From Spongospora subterranea f. sp. subterranea (Eukaryota; Endomyxa: Phytomyxea; Phytomyxea; Plasmodiophorida), in NCBI GenBank assembly GCA_049724395.1, contig JAUGWO010000269.1, positions 1 to 64,000 of the forward strand: a stretch of 64,000 nt of DNA, given 5' to 3'. The notes under the pieces are model-generated. The model did not search any database and was not told the origin of the DNA. It worked only from the letters and a program-made list of their open reading frames with translations. Position numbers and translations under genes: made by a program. This document shows positions 43,501-58,853 of this stretch, one piece after another; position 1 is the stretch's first letter, and every line of letters starts with the position of its first letter.

Positions 43501-46500
43501 GATGATCATCAGTTTCAGTTCTTGGGCGAAATTTACGCTAGTTCGGATTTACCGTTCTCCCTTGAATTCCGCGCATCAGCTATTTATCAAGATCAGGATA
43601 CGCCCGTCAATAGCGTAGTTATAATTCCTTCGCACAGCAAACATGTTCCAGTACCTATATGGCTATCGTCTGGAGAACTTCTGAAAATACAATATCAAGT
43701 GCGCCCGTATGTTAGCGACGGGGAATCTCTGAAATGGCGTTGGGTAAGCGAATGCGAAAATCACGACTTCAAATCAGATTTCTGATGGTTTTTGTTTTGA
43801 TTTTGTCAGAGCCACATGGTATCGTCAGCACCAATTGCTTTCAAAGACAGTTCAGGAAACATTCGTCGTTATATCTGGGCTGCGTCTACTGCAAACTCAT
43901 TCCATTTTTCGGCTCCCGTTACGATTCGCAACAATTGTGAGTGCGATGTCTTCATTCGTGTGTGCTCTTCCACGAGCACTCTGATTTCCCCGCATGATTG
44001 TATTCCATTCGAATGGAATATTTGCGATGATTTGACCGTGTGCTTGTCCACATCCAACAATGGAAGTGTTCATACGAAGGTGATTATTCCCGAAGAAAGT
44101 TCTTCGTTAACGGTTCTTATCCCAATTGAGAACTGCGGGGACGCGATATCTGTCACCACGTTGGATCCGATTTTAGGATTGCGAATCGAACTGTTCTCAA
44201 CAGTGACAGTTCGGAACGTGACCGGGTCAGTATTGAAGCTATCTTTGTCTAACAACGAAGAAAGTGTTCTTGCCGATGATAGCACCACGTCTTTGTTTTT
44301 CCCCCACATTAGTGACCTTTATTTCACCCTCTCTGATTCGGCCCAGATTTTATGCAGTCAACAACTGCATGGCAGACGGTATGTTTGTTTGTTGATCACG
44401 ACCATCATTTGCAAACGGCGCTTTCAGGTCGGGTACTTTTAGTGTTGACTTATGCTCTCCGGTGACACTGTATCTGATGCGGCTATCAATGGTACATGTT
44501 GAATTCGCTGACACAGCCGGAAAAAAACTGATCATGGATTAGATAATAGAATGGTCGATGACCGCTAATAGTCGTACTTTTGACGTTAATTCTCGCTGTT
44601 TAATCGTGCTTCAATCTCGATATGTTTCTGCATAACAAATGCCCTTTTCCTATCTCGTATCGTGCTGAAATGCCATCTGAGGAAAAAGATCGGATTATCG
44701 GTGAGGAGCGATGACATTTGTGGCGATGTTTTCATATTCTGCTGTAGTGGCGTCACAGTCTTGGCATAATGTTTCTTTTTGGGGTCTCCAACGTCCTCCG
44801 ATTCACGCGATACATACTTCCCCATCATTTGAGTCTGGTGCTTGGGTTGAAGACACATCTTCCTTGCGCATTTCCCGCGAATCTGAACCTGCTGAAAGTG
44901 GAAAGAATTTGTGGGGCTGGTCTCCACAGCTGTCTTGCACTGCTGGTAAGCGTACATGCAAATCGCAACCATATCAAACCAACTGGGTTCAGATAATGAT
45001 GGTCGCATTCTATTACGAATTCGAAGCCGAAGCGGATACGATATCATTTTGTCATGCTTCAAATTGCGTCGAAATGGTGTCATGCACGTTATCATTTTCA
45101 GGCACGCCGAACCCCAGATTATGCTCAAAATTCTCGCTAATTGCCTTGACTTAGCGATGTCCAAGTGCCATTATTCTTCTTCAATTCAACAAATCGGAAG
45201 TTTTTCTTGCGTTTTGACAGTGCCAGGTCAATGTCTCCGACCAACGTCACCGTGGATAAGTTTGATCTGGAACCTATGCAGAGTACCCAAATTGCGCCAT
45301 GTAATTCTACTTGTTCCTCCATCTACCTTTGTTATTGAGAGAGTTTTCACAGCAGGGAAGTTAACAGAGGAGAGAATTTTTTACCCCTCGACTCATCGCA
45401 CCCCGCTTTACCTGAGATGTGCTGAATCTGACTGGACTCTCCAGCCCGTCATGCTTGCAGATAGCGTTCAGGAAAATGTAGTTTTAAACTGTTCCCTTGA
45501 TGCTCTAAAGAAGTCAACACAGCCTCACATGCTCGGAAGTTCCCCAACGCGGTCTGTTCAACGAAACGCCACAGAAGTTAATGTGAAGGTTTAACTAACC
45601 ACATACAATGCGTGTTACCCATCAATAATCGCTCTTTCACCGCAGGTGGATTGCTATGAACGCAACGGGACCTTGCTTACTTTTTTAAGCAATCCCGATG
45701 CTGATCCTGTCATCGCAAAGCCGTTTTCTCAATTGTTTCAAGCCGAATTTGTTACCATTGAAGTCTGCTTCATAACAGACGCCGAAGATACCGTTGCGTG
45801 CATTTTCCTGGATAAACTCAAATGCAATATTGAACAGCGTCATAATATGGTAAATATCTGTTCTTTGTTTTGAGCCGGTTTCCTGATTCATGTAGGAATG
45901 TGCTCCCTTGATATCATTTCTACACAAATTCCCTGCTGTTGTTCCTGGTCGCACCGTTGCTGTTTCGATTCAATCGTTCCAGATAGATCATTTACAATTC
46001 GAAAGTTTCCCTGTCGTCGCGCATGTTGATCGTTTGGAAGAAGATGAAGAAATGCCTTTTGTTGATGCAGAGATTTCTCTTGGTCCATGTCTCTCCAAAA
46101 CAGGCGTTAGTGGAATTGGTTTTCCCCTTCAAAGTTTGTTGGAAGAACGACATGTTCAGGTCGATAGACTATTTCCCTGCACGGTATCATGTTAACTGTT
46201 TTTTGTTAGTCCATATTCGTGAAACTTGCCCCCATTCGTACCAACATTGAAGATGCATTTATATCAACCTTGACAAGTTTCGCCAGCGAAGTCTCACAAG
46301 TACTGTTCAAAAGAGCCAGTGGGACGTTTGTACAACAAACGGAATCTACTCCGGTGAAGCGAATATTGCTTATTTTTTGTTTAAGTTTAAAATCGACATA
46401 GGATTATGATTGGCAGGCACAGCAGCCTTTTTTGGCGTCACTCAATAATATTGTGCAGCCTCGTTTTTCTGCCGATCGTTTTCATCTTGCAGCGGTGCAA

Positions 46501-47687
46501 ATCAGGTACTGTCTCTCAGAAAGTTTTTTCTTTTTGTGCCAATATGATTCTGCCAACCAGTGTGTCATACTCGGGGTCCCGCGCGTACCTTGGCTGTCAA
46601 TCGTTGCCCGTAAGACTGTCCGCTGTTGAGCTGAAGTCTGTACTCTCCTCTAGCGATAGGCTAATCAAAGAACTTTCTGCAAATTATCTAGCAGTAATTA
46701 GACCGTGCTGTGATGTCGCCAATATTGATTGGAAAAACAGGATGTGATCATGATATCGCCGCTGTTGTTTGGCTCTATGGATTTGTTAGGTAATCCAACG
46801 CAGCTTATCAGCAGTTTTTCAAAAGGCATTCAAGGCTTGGTTCGTTTGCCATCACGTGCTCTGACTCGAGGTGTGTTTCTACATACTTTCCTGTGCCTCA
46901 ATCTAATTTTTATGTAGGACCACGTGCACTGGCTTGGGCTACCCTGCAAGGAATCGGATCTCTTCTGCAAAACATCAGCGAAGGAACTTTGACTTCAGTC
47001 AGCGGGTTTACTCATAGCTTAGCACGCAACGTTGATGGCGTTTCTCCTTCTTATTATCATCTTTTATCGTTGGATCAGAATGCTGTGGTACATGTTGCTG
47101 AGGCGTTTCAATCGTATCAATTGCTGAGTTCTGTTTTAGACGAATTCTCCTAGAGGGATATCCCAAGGTGTTGTGTCGGGTGCCACAAGCCTTGCCACCG
47201 GCGTGTTTTTAGGTGTAACTGGTAAGTCCTGCTTTGCTCCTTTCAAGACCTGTTCATAATTATTTGATGGCAGGCGTTGTCAGCGCGCCAATTCGTGGGG
47301 CAATGCAACAGGTACCATCGGCTCAGAATAAAAGGCTCTAATCTCATATCGCTTAGGGGTCGTGGGGTTTTATTAAAAGGACTTGGCGCGGGCGTTGCTG
47401 GAGTTATCAGCAAGGTCCATTATGACTTAATTGCATATTTTGGTTTGTTAATGGATGGACCTTAGCCCGTATCTGGTGCGCTCGAAATGGTTAGCCAAAC
47501 TAGTCGAGGTCTTGCTAGTGCGGCAGGAGTGTCTCAAAGTTCACCTGATCTGCGTTTTGTCGCTGAGACATCGCCTTCTGATGATGTAGGTTTTGTCCGT
47601 TTATCCAATACCGAGTCGTTGATTTTTGGTATAGGACGTACTCTCGAAAATATCCACAGTTCGCTTACGAGTTATCGCACACACTAG
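40535..47687 (+). CDS. VPS13: VPS13-family lipid-transfer protein, VAB and C-terminal parts
   Basis: VPS13 proteins bridge membranes and move lipids in bulk. At least 15 exons with 46-66-nt introns (e.g. 40754-40805, 42425-42479, 42683-42730, 43320-43367). The adaptor-binding (VAB) repeats appear at about 43210 (LVLSNQCGIPIVYRQQG) and 43930 (VTIRNNCECDVFIRV). Next come SFQIDHLQFESFPVV near 45985, LPVRLSAVELKSVL near 46610, GSMDLLGNPTQLISSFSKGI near 46770 (ATG2/VPS13 C-terminal motif), and GVVSGATSLATGVFLG to PVSGALEMVSQTSRGL at the end. Stop at 47685. The first exon found opens at an AG acceptor (40534). No chorein N-terminus is seen upstream, where satellite and a different gene lie. An in-frame TAG at 44540-44542 and a one-base shift near 44625 interrupt one VAB repeat. 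Confidence 0.85.
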
Positions 47688-47744
47688 ACAAGAAACATAC
47701 CGAAAACATTTCAGAGTCGGACGGATATCTTATCAAAGTAAGTT

Positions 47745-47957
47745 TTATTTGTTCCGTAATGCATCTGTGAGTTTACATGCATGAAAAGATGCAGGATTAC
47801 TCTGCTCAACCGCTATATTATTATGTACTAGAACTTCTCTCAACTTAATATTATCTGGTAGCGACAGCGTTTCCATGTCGTTACCATATTCGGAAATACG
47901 GACCGAATTCACTGGTTCAAACGAGATTGTCATTATCGGCTCAGATGTTGCATTCAT
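47745..47957 (-). CDS. Possible small protein in the VPS13-DDRGK1 gap
   Basis: 70-codon ORF from an ATG, reading MNATSEPIMTISFEPVNSV and ending in a Lys-rich stop-proximal segment. It is codirectional with DDRGK1 and lies between its stop and that of VPS13. The composition is protein-like with alternating hydrophobic and polar residues, but there is no known domain. It could be 3' UTR sequence. Confidence 0.3.
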   Translation of the reverse strand: MNATSEPIMTISFEPVNSVRISEYGNDMETLSLPDNIKLREVLVHNNIAVEQSNPASFHACKLTDALRNK

Positions 47958-48045
47958 TGTAGAGATGGATCATTTAACACGACAGTCGTTTCTGAATTGT
48001 ATCAACGATAAAATATACGAATAATGTTGGGGCAACGTTTTCCGA

Positions 48046-48999
48046 TTATTGAACCTTTATTGCTTCAGAATGAGCGATGTCTTCTTCGTCGTCGAATATG
48101 ATTTCTTCAGACGTCAAATGAGCGGCTGGAGTGACGTCAATAATTCGATTGCACGCGGCCACCACTTCTTTGAGGTTCACCCTTCCTTTCTCCGTTATGA
48201 ATTTCGCCACCTCATCGAACTTTTCGGCGCTGATGTACACGTATTTGCCTCTGTCGTCTAAAATTCCTGATAATCGACCTTCGCTTTCGAGAACATGGAC
48301 GCGATCAAGGCATTCTTGCGCTGATCTATTTTGGCACAATCAGCACATGCACAATCAAATCTGCACAATTTTAGTACCCCATATTGAATCTAACAGCAAG
48401 ATCTTCTAAAGCAACCATCTTACGATCTTTGATATCCTGAACGAAACTTTCCACAATTCCTTCGCTTGTAGCAGAGTCAGATTCCTCGGCCACTCCTTTC
48501 TCTTCTTCGACAATCAAACTGCCACGTTATTCAATGGACATTAAAAATCCAGAAAAAAAAATATTACTCTTTCCACTGAGCATATTCTTTTTCTAATTCC
48601 AGAGCTTCCTTTTTACGCTGCGCATCACGAGAATCTTCAGCGGCTTTTTCGTGTGCTAAACGTGCCGCTTCTCTCGCAGCAAGTTTCTCTTCATATTTAG
48701 TGGGAGGCGCCGGCGGTTCCGCTGCAGCTGGACGAGGGCGAGCCTGAAATTTTTGTGTTAGCTCTATTGAAGTCCATCAACCAAATAGATCAGAGAAAGA
48801 AACGATGAGATAAACATGGAACTACCTGCTGGATATTCCTATCAATGATATCCTGAAGGCCTCGCCTGGCGCGGCGAGCGGGCGCCTGTTCCTGCCCCGG
48901 GGCCGGCGCGGTAGCGGTAAACTCTTGGCGTTTGACCCATAGTATGATCCCGATTCCGCCAATCACGATGGCGACAAGATATGCCCATAGCAGATACAT
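48046..48999 (-). CDS. DDRGK1: DDRGK domain protein (UFMylation adaptor, UFBP1)
   Basis: ER-membrane adaptor of the UFM1 E3 ligase complex (UFL1-DDRGK1), which modifies ribosomal protein uL24 at the ER. Four exons: 48826-48999, 48568-48743, 48378-48518 and 48046-48325, summing exactly to 257 codons. Residues 1-22 form an N-terminal TM anchor (MYLLWAYLVAIVIGGIGIIL). A charged coiled-coil follows (KYEEKLAAREAARLAHEKAA), then the PCI/winged-helix region with the signature ILDDRGKYVYIS. Introns are 82, 49 and 52 nt. The stop codon lies just after an AATAAA. Presence of the gene implies UFM1, UBA5 and UFC1 elsewhere in the genome. Shorter than human DDRGK1 (314), mainly in the linker. Confidence 0.95.
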
Positions 49000-49547
49000 T
49001 TCTAGTGCCTTTGCCTATATGGCTACGGACTCCACAATAATTCCTCGTTGGACGGTTTCCACTGCGACAAAACACTCAATTTCAGAGATATCGCGTTTCT
49101 ACATGCAGAGGAAATCAACCGAGTAGTTGTTGAAAACACGTTCTGAGTTTGTTTGCGTTTTCACTTCTTACAAACCCTTCTCTTAAATTTGTACTCAAAT
49201 CACTGCGACGCAAATCTGGTTAATTGTACTTTGATTGCGAACAATACAAATAGGGAATTTCTGCCAGAACAACGTACGAATTTCTTTCTGACGATGCGAA
49301 TTCCCCTCCGCCTGGTGTTCGGGTTCCTGTCCTGTTCCTGTACGGTTTATTTGTGGAATTGGTTGCGGTGATTGACTATACGCAATAATTGTGGTCATTT
49401 ATCACGGTGGTATCGTTAGTTCGCACTGTATCAGCCCGTTGTTCGTTCTCTATCGCCTCTCGATCCCATTAATCGTTAATCGCTGATTGGGATCGGTCCT
49501 CTGCTTCATAATCGCCACGGGTCCGTTAGCAGACCGCTCGTCCAATA
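49000..49547. promoter_or_regulatory. Divergent intergenic spacer between DDRGK1 and ISWI
   Basis: 548 bp between two ATGs on opposite strands, so both promoters and 5' UTRs must lie here. It contains ORFs without domain content. No TATA box or known factor site stands out. Confidence 0.5.
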
Positions 49548-54100
<4,553 letters not shown>

Positions 54101-54206
54101 AGAATCTGATTTCCGAGATACTATCCTGATTATTTTGTAGATCTATGTTGATAAAATGCATATATAACTGTGTTTTAGGTTTTTCGAGCTGTCAGTAGCG
54201 ATATTA

Positions 54207-55657
54207 TTATCCACGTTCGGTTCCCGCCCTGTCTATATCGCGAGGGCAAAACATTTGCACATGAATGATGGAACTTGTGGCGTGTCCGATCGATATTATG
54301 GTCCATGTCACCGTCCACCCATATGGCTGATAGAAGAATGGCGCCAGCGCGATGAATAACGTCCCGAGCACGTACATCATCATCGTTATTCCCAGAAGTG
54401 CTGCACTTATGCTCATACGGTATAACAACGCCAACAGTTTTGGGTTTGACGATGGATGGGCCTTGGCAATCTCGTACCCCGTTCGTTGGAATGAAATAGA
54501 ACTGACCAGGAACAATACTCCAACGATTGTTTGCGATAGGGCCGCCACGAACCCGTTCAGTTTCTCCAATTCGGGGAAAAGACGAGATCGATACGTTGAG
54601 TACATGACGGAAAACACCAGGTCGGAAATGAAAGGAACCGAGGTGAAGATGACGAACCCAATGATCCGGTTGGTGCCGATCAGACGATACATAATAGAGG
54701 GTGAGGATTTCGGGGTGAGATCGGCCACCAAACCGACCCAAACACGGGCCGACATCATCGTGATTAGGAAAGAGAATCCCGACAGTTGAGTGACAAAAAA
54801 TCGGACAATCGGCGCTTGTAGATTAGAAGTTGACAACCATCCGCCGACACAGAATACGATCGACATCGTGAGTGATGTCAATATGATCAAGACCAGGGCA
54901 AAATGCGGAATCTGTAGTCGATTGATGATATACCTCCAGTATCGCTCTCGCGATCGCACTGCTTGTTGGTATTTGCGCTTGTATTTCAATTTTAACAAAG
55001 TCAGATGCCGATAGAGGTAAATCGAAGCGGATATGGCAGCGAACCCGAACAGTATTCCGGGAATCCATCTCAACCCGGCTTGATAATACCAGGACGAGAA
55101 CGTCGCGCTCCAGACCTCTTCGTCCATGGTGATAGAGACCCTTGTCGCCTTTGAGTTGAGTATCGCGGGGAACACCCTCTCATCAGCCTGAATCTCGAAG
55201 AAGGGGACAGTATTCCGATGAGAACCTGGTCTCCGTCCATAATTATCCCTCAAATTAACCCCTTTTCCAGGAACATATCCCCGAATTTCCCCTGAACTGC
55301 ATGTCAGAATTGTTTTGGTAAGCTACACGTTATATTACGGATTAGGGCAATGGCGCCTTTCGACACAAATCCATCGTAGGTGACTTCGTCTGAACAGGGA
55401 CCCGACTCTGCCAGATACACGATGACATTGTTGAATTCCTTAGTATAACCCGCCAAGTTGCATGGATTTGCTGTGGCGGAGAACGCTACGATATTTCCCA
55501 CGATTGCCGGGCGATGGTCGGACGCTTGTGGACCGATAAAACTGGTCATCGCCGGAGTGATTCGGGTTTCATTGATCAAAGGCCCGTCTAAAAACAGTAA
55601 CGATCCCAATGTGGAACCGAACAGGACCGTGGTATAATAAAAAAAACTCAAAATCAT
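54207..55657 (-). CDS. PA-domain seven-transmembrane protein
   Basis: Start at the ATG 55657, which opens a signal peptide (MILSFFYYTTVLFGSTLG). Residues about 30-170 form a protease-associated (PA) domain: GNIVAFSATANPC, then VSKGAIALIRNITC in exon 1 and, after an intron (about 55225-55325), TVPFFEIQADERVFPAIL. Seven hydrophobic segments follow in exon 2 (e.g. WIPGILFGFAAISASIYLY, FALVLIILTSLTMSIVFCV, LLGITMMMYVLGTLFIAL), with basic loops such as KLKYKRKYQQAVRSRERYWR. This is a PA ectodomain fused to a 7TM bundle, receptor-like in plan. PA-TM-RING proteins have one TM and a RING, so this differs. Function unknown. It converges with ISWI at a 106-bp gap. Confidence 0.65.
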
Positions 55658-55700
55658 TATTAACCGAAAAGGGTGCCTTGATATCTCATCAACGAAACGA

Positions 55701-55967
55701 TCATCGCGGTTTGGTTGCACCAAAATATCTGACGAACTTGGACATGCCAGGATCATGAATGGGCAGGGTGATACGCGTCGAAGTTGACGTAATGTCGGCA
55801 CATGCTCCGATCGCATCGACCACAATTGGTGGAATTTTTTGCAAAACGCACCTTCCGTTCTGCGGGTCCATGCAACAAAGGACTGCCGCGCTGCTCCCCG
55901 CTCCCAGCTTGATAACCTGGGTCCACATGTCGTCGTGATCATCACGTGCATCTGGGCTGTTAGGTGG
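55701..55967 (-). pseudogene. Isolated exon, possibly a remnant of a PA-7TM paralog
   Basis: Preceded by an acceptor (ACTGACAG) at 55968. Open for 89 codons with DDHDDMWTQVIKLGAGSS, LCCMDPQNGRC and KIPPIVVDAIGAC, the last resembling the second half of a PA domain. It is in a different frame from the PA-7TM start just downstream. Upstream exons are not found; the 51-nt satellite begins 140 bp away. A tandem duplicate cut by satellite expansion would fit, but a missed joining to the downstream gene is possible. Confidence 0.35.
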
Positions 55968-56118
55968 CGGATCTGTCAGTACAATATTTCATCCATCAGA
56001 TGACCTAGTGTTAATCGCCGGTGGATCGCTGTAATGGCGTTGGCGCTGTCTGGCTGAATCTTGATACATGACACCCTGAGGAACTCGTGAGAGTTCCAGT
56101 AGCTGACCGATTTTTCTC

Positions 56119-56960
56119 TATTGATTGTCGATTGTCGTCATCAAGAGGATTACCCTATTCTATTGACTGTCGATTGTCGTCATTATCATCATCAAGAGGA
56201 TCACCCTATTCTATTGACTGTCGATTGTCGTCATTATCATCATCAAGAGGATCACCCTATTCTATTGACTGTCGATTGTCGTCATTGTCGTCATCAAGAG
56301 GATTACCCTATTCTATTGACTGTCGATTGTCGTCATTATCATCATCAAGAGGATCACCCTATTCTATTGACTGTCGATTGTCGTCATTATCATCATCAAG
56401 AGGATCACCCTATTCTATTGACTGTCGATTGTCGTCATTATCATCATCAAGAGGATCACCCTATTCTATTGACTGTCGATTGTCGTCATTGTCGTCATCA
56501 AGAGGATTACCCTATTCTATTGACTGTCGATTTCGTCATTATCATCATCAAGAGGATCACCCTATTCTATTGACTGTCGATTGTCGTCATTATCATCATC
56601 AAGAGGATTCACCCTATTCATATTGACTGTCGATTGTCGTCATTATCATCATCAAGAGGATCACCCTATTCTATTGACTGTCGATTGTCGTCATTATCAT
56701 CATCAAGAGGATCACCCTATTCTATTGATGATTTCCATTCTGTCGATTGTCGTCATTATCATCATCAAGAGGATCACCCTATTCTATTGACTGTCGATTG
56801 TCGTCATTATCATCATCAAGAGGATCACCCTATTCTATTGACTGTCGATTGTCGTCATTATCATCATCAAGAGGATCACCCTATTCTATTGACTGTCGAT
56901 TGTCGCCATTATATCATCATCAAGTGGATCACCCGATTCTTCTCTATTTATTGTCGATTT
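56119..56960. repeat. 51-nt satellite array, about 16 copies
   Basis: Unit of 51 nt containing CATCATCAAGAGGATCACCC and TATTGACTGTCGATTGTCGT. Copies differ at two linked sites (ATTATCATC versus ATTGTCGTC, and GATCACC versus GATTACC), and these variants recur every fifth copy or so, suggesting higher-order expansion. As 51 = 3 x 17, two plus frames are open across much of it, which is not evidence of a protein. A few indels (near 56530, 56610, 56728) break the phase. Confidence 0.95.
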
Positions 56961-56966
56961 CGTCAT

Positions 56967-57344
56967 TAATATAATTGTTTCCGAGTTCATCAAATGGGGC
57001 TTAGGACAGCCCGTTTCACGACCAATGTCCATACTGTTCGCCGCATTCCTTGCCGTATCTCGACGATCAGTCGAGAGCAACGCAAAGAGGAATCCACACA
57101 ATCCATAATCAATCCTTCCACAAAACAAGTTCTCCCCGTCGCTAAATACTGATCTAGCTACAGTTCGCCCTATATATCCCTCTACACGAAGATCATCCTG
57201 GATATTTTTTACTGTGTCATCCAGGCTAACACAGAGATTTCTCCACATATGCCAATTTATCTGCCAATAGGCACCGCTCCCCGCTATTCTTGGGAATACT
57301 GTCGTGAATGTACTCGTACAGTGACCGTTTTTTAATAACAGCAC
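56967..57344 (-). CDS. Unknown paralog family, copy 1
   Basis: Open segment with LCVSLDDTVKNIQDDLRV, GRTVARSVF and the block RRDTARNAANSM..., ending in CPKPHLMN. The same pattern (ICLNGILQDIQV, GRTIDHRDTARNAAKSM, VEPHLMN) occurs at 63379-63780, same strand. The family is not recognised and lacks an obvious signal peptide in this exon. Its 3' end runs into the satellite, so the stop is uncertain. The true start is probably in an upstream exon, since the first 20 residues do not match copy 2. Confidence 0.45.
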
Positions 57345-57824
57345 CGGTGTCTGAGTGGTTCGACAGAACCTGCCTCAGAAGAAAAATTTTGCCAGGGTCG
57401 AAATTAGCTGTGTCCGATCAGATTCCAAAATCTTAATCCTTGGCCTGCGTTCCTGGTCTTTTCAGCACCTGTAGGCTTCTCTGCATACTGATTGATATCA
57501 AACGAGTGGTTTTGTTTTGTAGTTGAACCAGCTCCCATTCAGGTACCGACTGTGTTGATACGACTCCGGAAACCTGCACCAACCAACAACCACTCGTTCA
57601 TTGTGAGTCATTTCTTGACCTGGGTTCCGGGTCGGATGGCTGGACACCAAGTACTAAGATACGGTAGGAAACTACACACCTCATGTGTAGCACCTTGTAC
57701 AGTACACAATATTATCCATCCACATTTAGGTCCGTAGATGGATGCTAATAATGTCACGGCATATACACTTTTTTTATTCGTGCGGTAAAAATGGAAAAAA
57801 TTTTGTCATAAACAATCTGAAAAA
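57345..57824. other. Spacer before the repeat-motif element
   Basis: No gene, RNA or strong repeat seen. Possibly the upstream exon or promoter of the minus-strand unknown gene. Confidence 0.35.
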
Positions 57825-58103
57825 TTGAGTAATTTTGTCATGCCACCTGGAAAAATCTCCGTTTTTGCTCATCGCACTTTTTCACGCACTTTGTTGAAAC
57901 AAAAATCGTTTGAAAAATTGAGTAATTTTGTCATGCCACCTGGAAAAATCTCCGTTTTTGCTCATCGCACTTTTTCACGCACTTTGTTGAAACAAAAATC
58001 GTTTGAAAAATTGAGTAATTTCGTCATGCCACCTGGAATAATCTCCGTTTTTGCTCGTCGCACTTTTTCACGCACTTTTGACGGCAAGAAAAATATCGTC
58101 GCA
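57825..58103. repeat. 93-nt tandem repeat
   Basis: Three copies of a 93-nt unit starting TTGAGTAATTTTGTCATGCC at 57825, 57918 and 58011; the third diverges near its end. It is open in one plus frame (SNFVMPPGKISVFAHRTFSR). A diverged fourth piece lies at 61393-61500. Confidence 0.9.
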
Positions 58104-58219
58104 TTCTGCGGGAACCCACTACCGAATTCATAATTTGTCTCTCGAACCTCATGTCCTATGTTTATGAGTTTCGCTCATGAGTACCGGAAGAACGTGTACC
58201 CCGTTATTTTGAGGTTTTC

Positions 58220-58853
58220 TGATGTTGCAGGGGACGGTGCCTGCTTCTGAACCATGCATTGGCGAAACACCCTTCAGTCCCTTTTGCCAACGGACTTGCG
58301 TTGAAGGAACGATATATTTTCGCGAAGTTTTGAGGGAAGAGGTTCGATTTTGTCCTTAAGTAAATACAGTGATTGGGCACAAAATGCGAAGGATTACGCA
58401 AACACGCACCTTGGGGATCCAAAGAAGTATGCGGATGAAACAACGCCGTTTTTTGTCACTGCTGTCCTCGGCATCGATGTCATAACCATAAATGTGTTTG
58501 GTGAAGTGTTCCGACCGTCAGTAATGATGCTCGACTCTACCGATCCAGCCGTTCGGATTCTTGTTCGGCTTCCACTGGTTAATGCATTTGTTCTTCATCA
58601 TACATTTGGGAAGTCAAATCAGTGGCATCTCCAATCGGAAATCGCGTGTCAGCGAAATCAGCTGAACCACTTCGGTGCTTTGCTAGGCTCTGAGAGCCTT
58701 TGTTTACCAGCCACTGTCTATCTGAATCTCTTGAGGCGAACTGAAGTTGTGATGGCTATCGGTCAAGAACATCCTGCCAAGGTTGTATCTCTTTCAATTC
58801 ATACTCTACCGATTTTCATTGAGCTTTTGAAAAATCTGCCAAGAATTGAGTAA
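58220..58853 (+). pseudogene. OTU-like peptidase fragment
   Basis: GDGAC (Asp and Cys of the OTU D-x-x-C motif) is followed, one base out of frame, by LLNHALAKHPSVPF. The next open stretch has YADETTPFFVTAVLGIDVIT, the place where OTU proteins have the region after the helix bundle, and HHTF further on as a possible catalytic His region. A frame break near 58245 and a stop near 58350 argue against function. Family assignment rests on motif order only. Confidence 0.3.

Noticed and set aside
56087-56974. Ser/Arg-rich and His-rich ORFs across the 51-nt array
   Set aside because: Satellite periodicity keeps frames open; frame changes at the indels and absence of any start context argue against coding.
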